Assembly: GCA_029222685.1 (NCBI GenBank)
Contig: JARHVB010000023.1
Location: 62,001-126,000 of the forward strand
Source: Terripilifer ovatus
GTDB taxonomy: Bacteria; Pseudomonadota; Alphaproteobacteria; Rhizobiales; Beijerinckiaceae
Reading direction: 5' to 3'
Length of the DNA: 64,000 nt
Shown one piece after another: positions 36,631 through 45,702 of this stretch (position 1 is the first letter of the stretch; each line of letters starts with the position of its first letter). The notes beneath the pieces are model-generated. The model saw only the letters and a program-made list of their open reading frames with translations, was not told the origin of the DNA and did no database searches. A program made the translations under genes and the position numbers.

Positions 36631-37962
36631 ATGACTTTGGGTAGACATTTGAAATCGGTCTCGCGCCGCGCCTTCACCTTTGGCCTCTCGGGCGCAGCGC
36701 TTACGGCGCAGTTCGGCACCATGCTCATAGGCAAGGCAGTTGCCGCACCGGGCGACGGACTAGGTGGCGGCCAGGTCGAATGGCAGCAGAAATTCGACGG
36801 CGATGCCCGTCTTGCCGTGCCGCGTTCCGAAACCCCGCTGCTGTCGCCGCAGACCATGGCCGGCACCGAACAGGCGATCGAGCAGTATCGCCAGCTGGCC
36901 GCTGCCGGCGGCTGGCCGCAGGTGCCTGCCGGCGCAACCCTGAAGATCGGTTCGCGCGGCCCCGCCGTGGTGGCGCTGCGCCGCCGCCTCATCATCACCA
37001 ACGATCTCGACCAGCAGGCCGGCGATTCGCCGATCTTCGATTCCTATGTGGAAGCCGGCGTGCGCCGCTTTCAGGCCCGTCACGGCCTCGGCCAGACCGG
37101 TGTCGTGTCCAAGCAGACGTTCCAGGCTCTCAACGTGCCGGTGCAGGAGCGCATCCGCCAACTCGAGACCAATATCGTGCGCCTGCGCGCCTTCTCGGGT
37201 AATCTCGGCAATCGGCACGTCGTCCTGAACATTCCGGCCGCCGCCGTCGAGACGGTTGAAAACGGCCAGATCGTCACCCATCACCAGGCCGGCGTCGGCA
37301 AGATCGACCGCCAGTCGCCGGTCATGCAGGCGCGGGCTTACTCGGTCAATTTCAACCCGTTCTGGACGGTTCCTGCCTCGATCATCCGCAAGGATCTGAT
37401 CCCCAAGATGCAGAAGGATCCGAGCTACCTCACCGACAACAAGATCCGCATCATCAACAAGCAGGGCCAGGAAATTCAGCCGAGCCAGGTGAACTGGAAT
37501 TCCAACGAGGCGACGAACTACATGTTCCGCCAGGATCCGGGCGGCGAGATCAATTCGCTCGGCTTCGTACGTGTCGACATCGCCAATCCCTATGGCGTCT
37601 ACATGCACGACACCCCGGCCAAGGGCATCTTCGGCGACGACTACCGCTTCGTGTCCTCGGGCTGCGTGCGCGTTCAGAACGTCCGCGATTACGTGGCCTG
37701 GCTGCTGAAAGAGAATCCCGGCTGGGATCGCGACAAGATCGACGAGGCGATCCGCTCCGGCCAGCGTATCGACGTCAAGATCACCCCGGCGGTCAACGTC
37801 TACTGGGTCTATATCACCGCCTGGGCCAACGAGAACGTCGTCCAGTTCCGCGAAGACATCTATCGCCGCGATGGATTCGGCGGCGGCGCCGTGGCGCAGA
37901 GCGCCCCGGTTGCGGGTGCCGTCAGCGCAGCCGACGACGATCTGCTGCCGCCGGTTCGCTGA
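36631..37962 (+). CDS. L,D-transpeptidase with peptidoglycan-binding domain
   Basis: This 443-residue exported enzyme forms 3-3 cross-links in peptidoglycan or attaches outer-membrane proteins to it. The N-terminus has a Tat-like SRRAFTFG then a hydrophobic core ending at AVAAPG. A PG_binding_1 domain lies near residues 110-170 (SRGPAVVALRRRL, GLGQTGVVSKQT). The YkuD domain has the catalytic Cys in VSSGCVRVQN near residue 350, with HDTPAKGIF before it. The ATG at 36631 is preferred over 36538 as it gives the signal peptide. It is similar to LdtP, the LdtR target. Confidence 0.93.
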   Translation: MTLGRHLKSVSRRAFTFGLSGAALTAQFGTMLIGKAVAAPGDGLGGGQVEWQQKFDGDARLAVPRSETPLLSPQTMAGTEQAIEQYRQLAAAGGWPQVPAGATLKIGSRGPAVVALRRRLIITNDLDQQAGDSPIFDSYVEAGVRRFQARHGLGQTGVVSKQTFQALNVPVQERIRQLETNIVRLRAFSGNLGNRHVVLNIPAAAVETVENGQIVTHHQAGVGKIDRQSPVMQARAYSVNFNPFWTVPASIIRKDLIPKMQKDPSYLTDNKIRIINKQGQEIQPSQVNWNSNEATNYMFRQDPGGEINSLGFVRVDIANPYGVYMHDTPAKGIFGDDYRFVSSGCVRVQNVRDYVAWLLKENPGWDRDKIDEAIRSGQRIDVKITPAVNVYWVYITAWANENVVQFREDIYRRDGFGGGAVAQSAPVAGAVSAADDDLLPPVR

Positions 37963-37984
37963 CAGATTTACGAGTTTGAAAGAA

Positions 37985-38015
37985 AGCCCTCGGACTGGAA
38001 GTCCGGGGGCTTTTT
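37985..38015 (+). terminator. Rho-independent terminator after the L,D-transpeptidase gene
   Basis: The arms agccctcggact (37985-37996) and agtccgggggct (38000-38011) pair with one wobble and are followed by a run of T. It lies 23 bases after the stop codon. Confidence 0.85.
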
Positions 38016-38109
38016 GGTTTGTTGCCGAAAAAGATCGCCGCGGCAATTTTCGATGGAACGCCTTGGCAATTCACATTGTTGAACAGGCTGGGTCTGCTTC
38101 GTCGAGGAT

Positions 38110-38985
38110 ATGCCATTGCCGGCAAGACCAGCGCGCATCGTAGCAGGCGCGCTTGCCCTCTCCCTCGCGGGGTGCGGCGGCGTGCTGGATCCGCAGGGGC
38201 CGGTCGGCGCCGCCGAAAAACTGATCCTGTTCAACGCGCTTGCCATCATGCTGGTCATCGTCGTGCCGACGATCGCGGCGACGCTGGCCTTCGCGTGGTG
38301 GTTCCGCGCTTCGAACAGCCGGGCCCTATACCGCCCCTACTGGGCATTCTCCGGCACGTTGGAGCTGATCGTCTGGGCGATCCCGGCCCTGGTCGTCATC
38401 TTTCTCGGCGGCATCGCCTGGTTCGGCTCCCACGCTCTCGATCCGTATCGTCCGCTGCCGGGCAAGGCCCAGCCTGTCGAGATCGAAGTGGTTTCGCTCG
38501 ATTGGAAATGGCTCTTCATCTATCCGCAGGATGGCATGGCGGCCGTCAACCAGCTGGTCATTCCCGTCGGCAAAGCCGTGCATTTCCGCCTGACATCCTC
38601 GGGCGTGATGAACAGTTTTTTCGTGCCGCAGCTCGGCAGCCAGATCTACACGATGGCGGGCATGACATCACAGCTCAGCCTGCAGGCCGATCGTGCGGGA
38701 ACTTACAACGGTCTCTCGGCCCAGTTCAGCGGCGAGGGATTTTCCGGCATGCGTTTCGAGGTGCGTGCTGTCGCTTCCGATGATTACGCGGCATGGATCG
38801 CCGGCACCAAGGCTGCAGGGCCTCGTCTTGACCAGGCCGCCTATGCCGATCTGGCAAAGCCGAGCAAGAACGTTGCGCCCGGTACCTACAGGGAGGTCGA
38901 GGCGGGGCTGTTCGACAGTATCGTCTCCGCTTCCTTCTCCGGCCTGGAGCATGGGGTCGCCCGATCGATGGAAAGGAAGCCGTAA
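38110..38985 (+). CDS. cyoA: Cytochrome bo3 ubiquinol oxidase subunit II
   Basis: This 291-residue lipoprotein has a lipobox LSLAGCG (Cys near residue 22), two transmembrane helices (residues about 38-100) and a periplasmic cupredoxin-like domain with [13 protein letters not shown] and [20 protein letters not shown]. The CuA ligands of cytochrome c oxidases are absent, as expected for a quinol oxidase. A COX aromatic-rich motif follows near [11 protein letters not shown]. It is the first gene of a cyoA-cyoBC-cyoD operon. Confidence 0.95.
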   Translation: MPLPARPARIVAGALALSLAGCGGVLDPQGPVGAAEKLILFNALAIMLVIVVPTIAATLAFAWWFRASNSRALYRPYWAFSGTLELIVWAIPALVVIFLGGIAWFGSHALDPYRPLPGKAQPVEIEVVSLDWKWLFIYPQDGMAAVNQLVIPVGKAVHFRLTSSGVMNSFFVPQLGSQIYTMAGMTSQLSLQADRAGTYNGLSAQFSGEGFSGMRFEVRAVASDDYAAWIAGTKAAGPRLDQAAYADLAKPSKNVAPGTYREVEAGLFDSIVSASFSGLEHGVARSMERKP

Positions 38986-41636
38986 TGCTCGGCAAACTGA
39001 GTTGGTCGTCCCTTGCGCTCGATCAGCCGATCCCGACGATCGCTTCCCTTACCGTGGTCACCGTCATTCTGGCAACGCTCGTATGGATCACCGTCAAAGG
39101 CCATTGGTCCTATCTGTGGCGGGAATGGATCACGTCGGTCGACCACAAGCGGATCGGCGTCATGTACTGTCTGCTGGCGCTGGTCATGCTGTTACGCGGG
39201 TTCATCGACGCGCTGATGATGCGCTCGCAGCAGGCGATCGCTTATGGATCGCAAGGCTATCTGCCGCCTGAACATTTCGATCAGATCTTCTCCGCCCATG
39301 GGACGATCATGATCTTTCTGGTCGCCATGCCGTTCGTCATAGGGCTTATGAACTTCGCCGTTCCATTGCAGCTCGGCGTCCGCGACGTGGCGTTTCCCAC
39401 TTTCAATTCGGTCAGCCTGTGGTTGACCGCATCGGCTGCGCTGCTCGTCAACATGTCGCTGCTGATCGGCGAGTTCGCGCAGACTGGCTGGCTCGTCTAT
39501 CCGCCATTGTCGGAGCTCAAATTCTCGCCAGGGGTCGGGGTCGACTACTATCTCTTGGCGATTCAAATTTCGGGTGTCGGTACGCTTCTGACCGGGATCA
39601 ATTTCGTCACCACGATCCTGAAGGTGCGCGCGCCGGGAATGACGTTGACGCGCATGCCGATTTTCTGCTGGACGGCGCTCGCTGCAAGCCTGCTGATCGT
39701 CGCTGCGTTTCCGGTCCTGACGGCAACGCTCGGCATGCTGCTGCTCGATCGCTATCTCGGATTCCACTTCTTCACGGTGGAAGCGGGCGGCAATCCGATG
39801 ATGTACATCAACCTCATCTGGGCCTGGGGACATCCGGAAGTCTATATTCTTATCCTGCCCGCCTTCGGCGTCTTTTCCGAAGTGGTCTCCACCTTCTCCG
39901 GCAAACCCTTGTTCGGCTACCGCTCGATGATCGTCGCGACGATGGCGATCTGCGTGCTCTCCTTCTTCGTGTGGCTGCATCACTTCTTCACCATGGGGGC
40001 AGGGGCCGATGTCAACGGCTTCTTCGGCATCGCCACGATGATCATCGCCGTTCCGACCGGCGTGAAGATTTTCAACTGGCTGTTCACCATGTGGGGCGGC
40101 AGGATCCGCTTCGCCACGCCGCTCCTGTGGACCATCGCTTTCATGGTGACGTTCACGATCGGCGGCATGACCGGCGTTCTGCTCGCTATCCCGCCTGCTG
40201 ATTTCGTCCTGCACAATTCGCTCTTTCTCGTCGCGCACTTTCACAACGTACTGATCGGCGGACTGCTGTTCGGCTGTTTCGCCGGCTACAGCTATTGGTT
40301 TCCGAAAGCATTCGGTTTCAGGCTCGATGAAAGATGGGGGCTGGCAGCGTTCTGGTTCTGGGTCGTCGGCTTCTACGTTGCTTTCATGCCGCTCTACGTT
40401 CTCGGCCTCGAAGGCATGACGCGGCGCATGCAGAGTTACGATGTCGCGGGCTGGCAGCCATGGCTGATCGTTGCAGCGTGTGGCGCGGGACTTATTCTGT
40501 GCGGGATTCTCTGCCAGGTCGGCCAGCTCATTGTCTCGATCAGGCATCGCGTCGCCTTGCGCGACAGCACCGGAGATCCGTGGGACGGGCGGACCCTGGA
40601 ATGGATTACGGCCTCGCCGCCGCCGGCCTATAATTTCGCGGTGTTGCCCAATGTGGTTGGGGAGGAAGCCTATTGGGGGCTCAAGCAGATCGCGATCGAG
40701 CAGCAGCGGCTGACCGATCTGCCCGGCTATACGGCCATCGAATTACCCCGCAATAGTCCGACGGGCTTTGTGGCGTCATTTTTCGCGGTTGTGACGGGCT
40801 TCGCTTTTATCTGGCACATCTGGTGGATGGTTCTGGCCGGTCTTCTCGGGGCCTTTGCCGTCTTCGTCGTCTTCGCCTGGCGCGACCGTTCGGAATATGA
40901 ACTGCCGGCCGAAGAGGTGGCCCGGATCGATCACCAGCGGCGCCAGGCGCGCGTCGCTTTGGTCGAAGGCCGCGAACCGGGAATTGCCGCTATCGCCCGT
41001 GCGGGCGCGACGGCGCACGATCCCAATCAACTGGGTCTGTGGCCAGGCGCCAGCGAGAGCCATGGCGGGCCGGCGTCGAAACGGATCATCAGCGCTTATG
41101 GCTTCTGGATATTTCTGCTTTCCGATTTCGTCATGTTCTCGGGCTTTTATGCAGCCTATGCGGTCCTGTCGCACGCGACCGCCGGCGGGCCGGGGCCCAA
41201 GGATATTTTTGATCTGAAGACGGTGGCATTCGAAACGGCTTTCCTCCTGTTGTCGAGTTTTGCCTGCGGCATGGCGACGATCGCCACCAATGTCCGCACC
41301 ATGCTCTGGACGCAGATATTCTATCTGATCACTGGCTTGCTCGGCGCCGGCTTCCTCTCCCTCGAACTCAGCGAGTTCGCGCGCATGCTTGCGGCAGGCA
41401 ATGGGCCTGGCCGCAGCGCATTCCTGTCGTCGTTCTTCGCTCTCGTCGGGCTGCACGGCGCCCATGTGACGGTCGGCTTGTTGTGGCTGGGAACGATGAT
41501 GGCGCAGTTCTGGGCCAAGGGCTTCAGGCCCGACATCATGCGGCGCGGACTGAGCTTTGCGTTGTTCTGGCACGCGCTCGATATCATCTGGGTCGGCATT
41601 TTCACCAATGTCTATCTTCTGGGAACAAGCCCATGA
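38985..41636 (+). CDS. cyoB: Cytochrome bo3 ubiquinol oxidase, fused subunits I and III
   Basis: This 883-residue chain holds all of CyoB (about 1-650) and CyoC (about 680-883) with no stop between them. CyoB ligands are intact: heme His in [10 protein letters not shown], CuB and cross-linked Tyr in [16 protein letters not shown], and [10 protein letters not shown]; the K-channel Lys is in PTGVKIFNW and the quinol-site Arg and Asp are in [13 protein letters not shown]. The CyoC part starts near [18 protein letters not shown] and keeps five helices ending [16 protein letters not shown]. It couples quinol oxidation to proton pumping. The start overlaps the cyoA stop (TAATG). Confidence 0.95.
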   Translation: MLGKLSWSSLALDQPIPTIASLTVVTVILATLVWITVKGHWSYLWREWITSVDHKRIGVMYCLLALVMLLRGFIDALMMRSQQAIAYGSQGYLPPEHFDQIFSAHGTIMIFLVAMPFVIGLMNFAVPLQLGVRDVAFPTFNSVSLWLTASAALLVNMSLLIGEFAQTGWLVYPPLSELKFSPGVGVDYYLLAIQISGVGTLLTGINFVTTILKVRAPGMTLTRMPIFCWTALAASLLIVAAFPVLTATLGMLLLDRYLGFHFFTVEAGGNPMMYINLIWAWGHPEVYILILPAFGVFSEVVSTFSGKPLFGYRSMIVATMAICVLSFFVWLHHFFTMGAGADVNGFFGIATMIIAVPTGVKIFNWLFTMWGGRIRFATPLLWTIAFMVTFTIGGMTGVLLAIPPADFVLHNSLFLVAHFHNVLIGGLLFGCFAGYSYWFPKAFGFRLDERWGLAAFWFWVVGFYVAFMPLYVLGLEGMTRRMQSYDVAGWQPWLIVAACGAGLILCGILCQVGQLIVSIRHRVALRDSTGDPWDGRTLEWITASPPPAYNFAVLPNVVGEEAYWGLKQIAIEQQRLTDLPGYTAIELPRNSPTGFVASFFAVVTGFAFIWHIWWMVLAGLLGAFAVFVVFAWRDRSEYELPAEEVARIDHQRRQARVALVEGREPGIAAIARAGATAHDPNQLGLWPGASESHGGPASKRIISAYGFWIFLLSDFVMFSGFYAAYAVLSHATAGGPGPKDIFDLKTVAFETAFLLLSSFACGMATIATNVRTMLWTQIFYLITGLLGAGFLSLELSEFARMLAAGNGPGRSAFLSSFFALVGLHGAHVTVGLLWLGTMMAQFWAKGFRPDIMRRGLSFALFWHALDIIWVGIFTNVYLLGTSP

Positions 41637-42070
41637 GCGACCATTCGAACGTCCATCTGAGCCACCATCACGACCACGCCGATCGACGCGCCGATACTGC
41701 ACCCGGCGATCAGGAAGGCGATCATCCGGATGTCGCGGGCGCCGTCCGCAACTATCTGATCGGATTCGTCCTGGCGGCCGCATTGACGGCCGGTTCATTC
41801 TGGGTTGCGAGCGGAACGAGCTTCCTCTACGTCCCCGGCGTGCCGATGGCGCTGGCTGCTCTCGCCATCGGCCAGATGGGCGTGCATCTGGCGTTCTTCC
41901 TGCACATCACTACAGGCCCCGACAACACCAACAATGTCATCGCGCTCGCCTTCGGCGTTCTGATCGTCGGCATCGTCATCGCCGGATCACTGTGGATCAT
42001 GTATCATCTCAACGCCAACATGATGGTGCCGGGCAATCTCATGGACTTGCACAGGCAGCCCGGGCTATAG
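41633..42070 (+). CDS. cyoD: Cytochrome bo3 ubiquinol oxidase subunit IV
   Basis: This 145-residue protein has a His/Asp-rich N-terminus (residues 1-35) and three transmembrane helices, with the family motif [22 protein letters not shown] near residue 85. Subunit IV helps assemble the oxidase. The start ATG overlaps the cyoBC stop (ATGA). The histidine cluster at the start ([10 protein letters not shown]) is longer than in Escherichia coli CyoD and might bind metal. No cyoE (heme O synthase) gene follows; it must lie elsewhere. Confidence 0.93.
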   Translation: MSDHSNVHLSHHHDHADRRADTAPGDQEGDHPDVAGAVRNYLIGFVLAAALTAGSFWVASGTSFLYVPGVPMALAALAIGQMGVHLAFFLHITTGPDNTNNVIALAFGVLIVGIVIAGSLWIMYHLNANMMVPGNLMDLHRQPGL

Positions 42071-42095
42071 GGTATGCCGTTCGACTTGGCAGGCC

Positions 42096-42126
42096 GTCCA
42101 CTTGACGTCCACTTGCCGTCCACTTG
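42096..42126. repeat. Short tandem repeat after cyoD
   Basis: The 9-base core gtccacttg occurs three times with an 11-bp period (starts at 42096, 42107 and 42118), separated by ac and cc. It lies in non-coding sequence 26 bases after cyoD. Confidence 0.8.
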
Positions 42127-42242
42127 GCCGCGCGTCGTTCTAACAGCGCAGATGTCCGGTATCTTCCTGAGCGTCCGGTCACCGTTTTCGATCAGCTTTT
42201 GATAGGCCTGATCTTCCTGACGCCGGCGGGGGTCTTCTTGCC

Positions 42243-42680
42243 TGGCCACAGGCGCGCTTGGCACAGCATTGACGGTGAAGATGCGGGCGCTGGCTTTTTG
42301 CGCGTCGGCATCAAAGCTCTTGAACGACTCGGACCCTTTCCAAAGGTCCACATCAGCCGGCGTGCCGAAGGCAATCAGGATGAAGCTTGTGGGCGAAGCG
42401 CCGTCCACGGCGACGGGTTGGTGTCATTGGCGATGATGCGGCCGTTGAAGGCCGACAGGCTTTCGGTCAGTTTTGTGGTCAGGCCGGGCAGGGTGGCCGG
42501 GTCTGGCGCTGCGGTCATCTCGATAGCGGCATAGGTGCCGGCCTCGGCGGCCGGGCGGTTGAGCCGGCGCTCACCAGTCACGCGCACGGCACGCGGCCGG
42601 CCGGCCTCATGTCCACCATAGCCTCCATGCATTCCCATTCCGCCGCCGAAATGTCCGCCGCCGCCACGGGCGCGCGCCAA
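42243..42680 (-). pseudogene. Remnant of a small alpha-beta-barrel (DUF1330-like) gene
   Basis: Two overlapping frames, joined near 42405, read as one small-protein domain: AIEMTAAPDPATLPGL, SLSAFNGRIIANDTNPSPW in one frame and then TSFILIAFGTPADVDLWKGS and SFDADAQKASARIFTVNAV in the other. A single missing G in the ccgtgg tract explains the break. The pattern resembles DUF1330-like dimeric barrels, but the family call is weak. Upstream of it the frame turns Gly/His-rich and may derive from a different gene. The piece has no clear start. Confidence 0.4.
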
Positions 42681-42692
42681 GGACGGCCAGAT

Positions 42693-43175
42693 TGCATCGG
42701 CGCCCTCGTTCCGGCGGCGGTGATGAGCATCGGCGCAGCCAATCTTTTCACGCGCAATTTCTGGAAGGCCTATGTCAATCCGCAGGTCAGTGCGGCGGGC
42801 GGAGCCAGCGTCGCGAAGGTGACGTCGCTGGTCATCAAGGTCGGCGCCCTGCTGGTCATCCTGTTCCTGCCGACGCAGTTCGCTCTCGACCTGCAGTTGC
42901 TGGGCGGCGTGTGGATCCTGCAGACGCTACCGGCGCTGGTGTTCGGCCTTTATACCAACTGGTTCCGTGCGCCGGCTCTGCTTGCGGGCTGGTTTCTCGG
43001 CTTTTTCGGGGGCACCTATCTCGCTTGGGATGCCGGCCTGAAGCCGCTGCATGTGGTCAGTCTCGGTGGCGGCCCGGTGATGGTCTATATCGGGCTGCTG
43101 CCGCTGGCGGCGAATATCGTGGTTGCTTGCGTGCTGAATGCGCTTCTGCCCGCGCAGGCGACGGCCAAGGCTTAA
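42693..43175 (+). pseudogene. Sodium:solute symporter, C-terminal remnant
   Basis: About 160 residues read as the last four or five helices of an SSS-family symporter of the monocarboxylate (MctP-like) type: ALVPAAVMSIGAANLFTRNFWKAY, TSLVIKVGALLVILFLP, LQLLGGVWILQTLPALVFGLYTNWF and GWFLGFFGGTYLAWDAG. Full-length members have around 550 residues, so the N-terminal two thirds is missing, and the upstream sequence is unrelated (the minus-strand remnant). It is a truncated pseudogene unlikely to transport anything. Confidence 0.8.
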
Positions 43176-43196
43176 GCGCCTCGGCCGTCGGGTCGT

Positions 43197-44411
43197 TTAT
43201 TCCGCCGGCCCGCAGATCGCGGCGACGGGCGCATCGCAATCATCTGCGAGCGCGCGTTGTCCTATCAGCACGGTCAGCAGCGCGATGATGCTGGCTGCTA
43301 CCGACACCCAGAACCCGTTTTGGGCGCCGAACGTATCGACCACCCAGCCGCTGGCGAAGGCGCCGAACGCCATGCCGATGCTGATGCCCGTCATCACCCA
43401 GGTGACACCCTCGGTCAGCAGGGCGGCCGGCACGCGTCGTTCGATCAGACCGAAGGCTGTGATGAACGTCGGCGAGACAGCCACGCCGCTACCGAAGATG
43501 GCGAGCGCAAGCGCCGGCACCGTATCTACGACAAGCAGCGGCAGAGTGGTCACGGCGATAACGCCGATGGCGATGACCAATTGGCGTTGCAGCGGCATGC
43601 GCAGGTTCAGCGCGCCGACAATGACGCCAACGATGAAGGAGCCGACCGCATAGACGCCGATGACAAGGCTCGCCGCGCCGGGCTGGCCCAGTTCCTTGGT
43701 GATGGCGACCGTGCTCACCTCGGCGGTGGCGAAGATCACGCCGATGAAGACCAGCGCGAAGGTGATGATCTGCACCGGCCGCAGCAGGATGGCGGACGAC
43801 CGGGCGCCCTGCATCGGCCGCACCGTGGGTTCGGTGCGCCGTTGCAGGATGAATGCGGCTGAACCGATGGCGAGGAAAAGTGTGGAGGCCAGGACACCGG
43901 CTTCGGGAAAAAGCGAGACGCTGAGGCCGACCGACAGGGAGGCGCCGGCGATGTAGACGAGTTCGTCCGCCGCCGACTCGAAGGCGAAGGCGGTGTTGAG
44001 TTGCGGCCGGCCGCGGAAAATCTCGGTCCAGCGGGCCCGCACCATGGCCGGCATGCTCGGCATGGTGGCGGCGAAAAGGGCGGCCACGAACAGGGTCCAG
44101 ATCGGCCAGCGCAGATGTGTGGCGACCATCAAAACGGCAAACGCGAGGACGGAGACGGTGGTCGCCGGTACCAGCAGCGGGGTCTGGCCATAGCGGTCGA
44201 CCAGACGCGAAATCTGCGGCGCGATCAGCGCATTGGTCACGGCGAAGGTGGCCGCGACGGCGCCGGCCAGCCAATATTCGCCATGCGTCTGCGACAGCAT
44301 GGCGACGATGCCGATGGACTCCATGGCGATCGGCAGCCGGGCGACGAAGCCCGCCGCCGCAAACCCCTTGGCGCCCGGCGCGCGGAAAATCTCAGCATAT
44401 GGATTCGTCAT
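43197..44411 (-). CDS. MFS transporter
   Basis: This 404-residue protein has about 12 predicted membrane helices. The loop motif is SRLVDRYGQTPLLVPA near residue 68, and MVRARWTEIFRGRPQLNTAFAFESAADELVYI near residue 125 is characteristic of one group of alphaproteobacterial MFS exporters. It is divergently oriented from a TetR gene with two palindromic operators between them, implying substrate-induced derepression. The substrate is unknown; drug or metabolite export fits the arrangement. Confidence 0.88.
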   Translation of the reverse strand: MTNPYAEIFRAPGAKGFAAAGFVARLPIAMESIGIVAMLSQTHGEYWLAGAVAATFAVTNALIAPQISRLVDRYGQTPLLVPATTVSVLAFAVLMVATHLRWPIWTLFVAALFAATMPSMPAMVRARWTEIFRGRPQLNTAFAFESAADELVYIAGASLSVGLSVSLFPEAGVLASTLFLAIGSAAFILQRRTEPTVRPMQGARSSAILLRPVQIITFALVFIGVIFATAEVSTVAITKELGQPGAASLVIGVYAVGSFIVGVIVGALNLRMPLQRQLVIAIGVIAVTTLPLLVVDTVPALALAIFGSGVAVSPTFITAFGLIERRVPAALLTEGVTWVMTGISIGMAFGAFASGWVVDTFGAQNGFWVSVAASIIALLTVLIGQRALADDCDAPVAAICGPAE

Positions 44412-44436
44412 TGCCTCGGTTCCCTGGCCCTTGGAA

Positions 44437-44463
44437 AATTAACATACGTGGCGTATGTTAATT
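44437..44463. promoter_or_regulatory. TetR-type operator 1
   Basis: A perfect inverted repeat with 12-bp arms, aattaacatacg and cgtatgttaatt, and a 3-bp spacer. The start codons of the MFS and TetR genes flank it. Confidence 0.85.
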
Positions 44464-44470
44464 GGATATA

Positions 44471-44489
44471 GACATACGTCGCGTATGTC
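44471..44489. promoter_or_regulatory. TetR-type operator 2
   Basis: A second inverted repeat, gacatacg / cgtatgtc with a 3-bp spacer, shares the core acatacg..cgtatgt with operator 1. The centres are 30 bp apart, about three helical turns, so two dimers could bind the same face. Confidence 0.85.
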
Positions 44490-44510
44490 AACTGGCTGTG
44501 ACGAAAGACG

Positions 44511-45101
44511 ATGGCCTCGAAACCGCGCAAGGAAATGATCGCCGAGACCCGTGCCAAGCTCATAGCGGCGGCGCGCAGGGCGTTTGCCGAGAAAGGCTAT
44601 GCCGAAGCCTCGATGGATGATTTCACCGCCGAGGCGGGGCTGACGCGCGGCGCCCTTTATCACCATTTCGGCGACAAGAAGGGCTTGCTGCAAGCCGTTG
44701 TCACGCAGATCGACGGCGAGATGGCGGAGCGTCTCAACGCCATTTCGGCAAAGGCGCCATCGCGGTGGCAGGGATTTCTCGACGAGAACATCGGCTATCT
44801 CGAAATGGCGCTGGAGCCGGAAATTCAGCGCATTGTCCTGCGCGACGGGCCGGCGGTGCTGGGCGACCCATCGCTCTGGCCAGAAACAGAGGGGTGCGTG
44901 ACCACCATCACGGCCAGCGTCGAGCGCCTGAAAGAGGACGGGGTGATCCAGGATGTCGATGCGGAAGCGGTGGCGCGGCTGATCTGTGGCGCCTCGGCCT
45001 ATGCGGCGAGCTGGATTGCCAATTCGGCCGATCCGCAGGCGACGTTGAAAAAAGCCATTCCTGCCTTCAAGGCGCTGATGGAGGGGCTGTTGCAACGGTG
45101 A
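44511..45101 (+). CDS. TetR-family transcriptional regulator
   Basis: This 196-residue repressor has an HTH near residues 25-55, with ASMDDFTAEAGLTRGALYHHFGDKKGLL, and a TetR_C-type ligand domain (EIQRIVLRDGPAVLG). It is divergent from the MFS gene across a 99-bp gap containing two palindromes, which it very likely binds to repress both genes. The ligand is unknown. Confidence 0.92.
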   Translation: MASKPRKEMIAETRAKLIAAARRAFAEKGYAEASMDDFTAEAGLTRGALYHHFGDKKGLLQAVVTQIDGEMAERLNAISAKAPSRWQGFLDENIGYLEMALEPEIQRIVLRDGPAVLGDPSLWPETEGCVTTITASVERLKEDGVIQDVDAEAVARLICGASAYAASWIANSADPQATLKKAIPAFKALMEGLLQR

Positions 45102-45131
45102 CGAACGGCTATGCCTCTCTTGACCGACACG

Positions 45132-45162
45132 CCGTAACGCGTTATGTTGTCACGCGTTACGG
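45132..45162. promoter_or_regulatory. Toxin-antitoxin operator
   Basis: Perfect 11-bp arms ccgtaacgcgt (45132-45142) and acgcgttacgg (45152-45162) with a 9-bp spacer lie 15 bases before the antitoxin start. The left arm also contains a self-complementary taacgcgtta. It is the expected site for autoregulation by the toxin-antitoxin complex. Confidence 0.75.
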
Positions 45163-45176
45163 GTGAGATATTGAGC

Positions 45177-45386
45177 ATGACCACAGCAGAACGGATGAAG
45201 GCGATGCGTGGGCGACGTCGGACCGTCGGATTGCGCGAGGTGCGATTGCACCTTCCCGATACACGTGTGGCGAGCGTACGCAAGCGCATTGCGTCGCAGG
45301 TGGCGAAGCTCGGCAGGGTCAACGAGGAAGACGCTCTGCGATGGATCGAGGCGGTTTCCGAATTCGATGCCGATGCGACGCGGTGA
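45177..45386 (+). CDS. Antitoxin, MazE-like (DUF3018 family)
   Basis: This 69-residue protein begins MTTAERMKAMRGRRR, then has the DNA-binding-like LREVRLHLPDTRVASVRKRI segment and an acidic C-terminus (NEEDALRWIEAVSEFDAD) that would wrap the toxin. The start is ATG at 45177. Its 3' end overlaps the toxin start, typical of translationally coupled type II modules. The family is usually annotated as antitoxin MazE family protein. Confidence 0.85.
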   Translation: MTTAERMKAMRGRRRTVGLREVRLHLPDTRVASVRKRIASQVAKLGRVNEEDALRWIEAVSEFDADATR

Positions 45387-45702
45387 TGTGGTCACGGTCG
45401 CAGCGGCGGGAGATTACGGCAAGCCCCGCCCGGCCGTGATCGTTCAGACAGATGCCTTTCCGCCTAGCCATGCTTCAGTCATAATCTGCCAAATGACGTC
45501 GGAAATCGTAGAGGCGCCCGATTTTCGTGTGACCGTTGAGCCGACGGACGAAAACGGTCTCCGTCAGCGGTCCCAGATCATGGTGGATAAGCCAGTGACG
45601 GTACGGCGTGAGCGGGTAGGCGACAGGATCGGCTGGCTTTCCGCGCAAGACTTGCGGCGGATGAATGGCGCTATCGCCTTCTGCATGGGCCTCGCCGATT
45701 GA
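45373..45702 (+). CDS. PemK/MazF-family toxin
   Basis: This 109-residue endoribonuclease toxin cuts mRNA to arrest growth. It begins MRRGDVVTVA, with the MazF core GKPRPAVIVQTD near residue 17, QRSQIMVDKPVTVRRERVG near 70 (the SQIMVDKxxTV motif of PemK/MazF) and the C-terminal helix MNGAIAFCMGL. ATG at 45367 is an alternative start two codons upstream. It overlaps the antitoxin stop by 14 bases. Confidence 0.9.
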   Translation: MRRGDVVTVAAAGDYGKPRPAVIVQTDAFPPSHASVIICQMTSEIVEAPDFRVTVEPTDENGLRQRSQIMVDKPVTVRRERVGDRIGWLSAQDLRRMNGAIAFCMGLAD

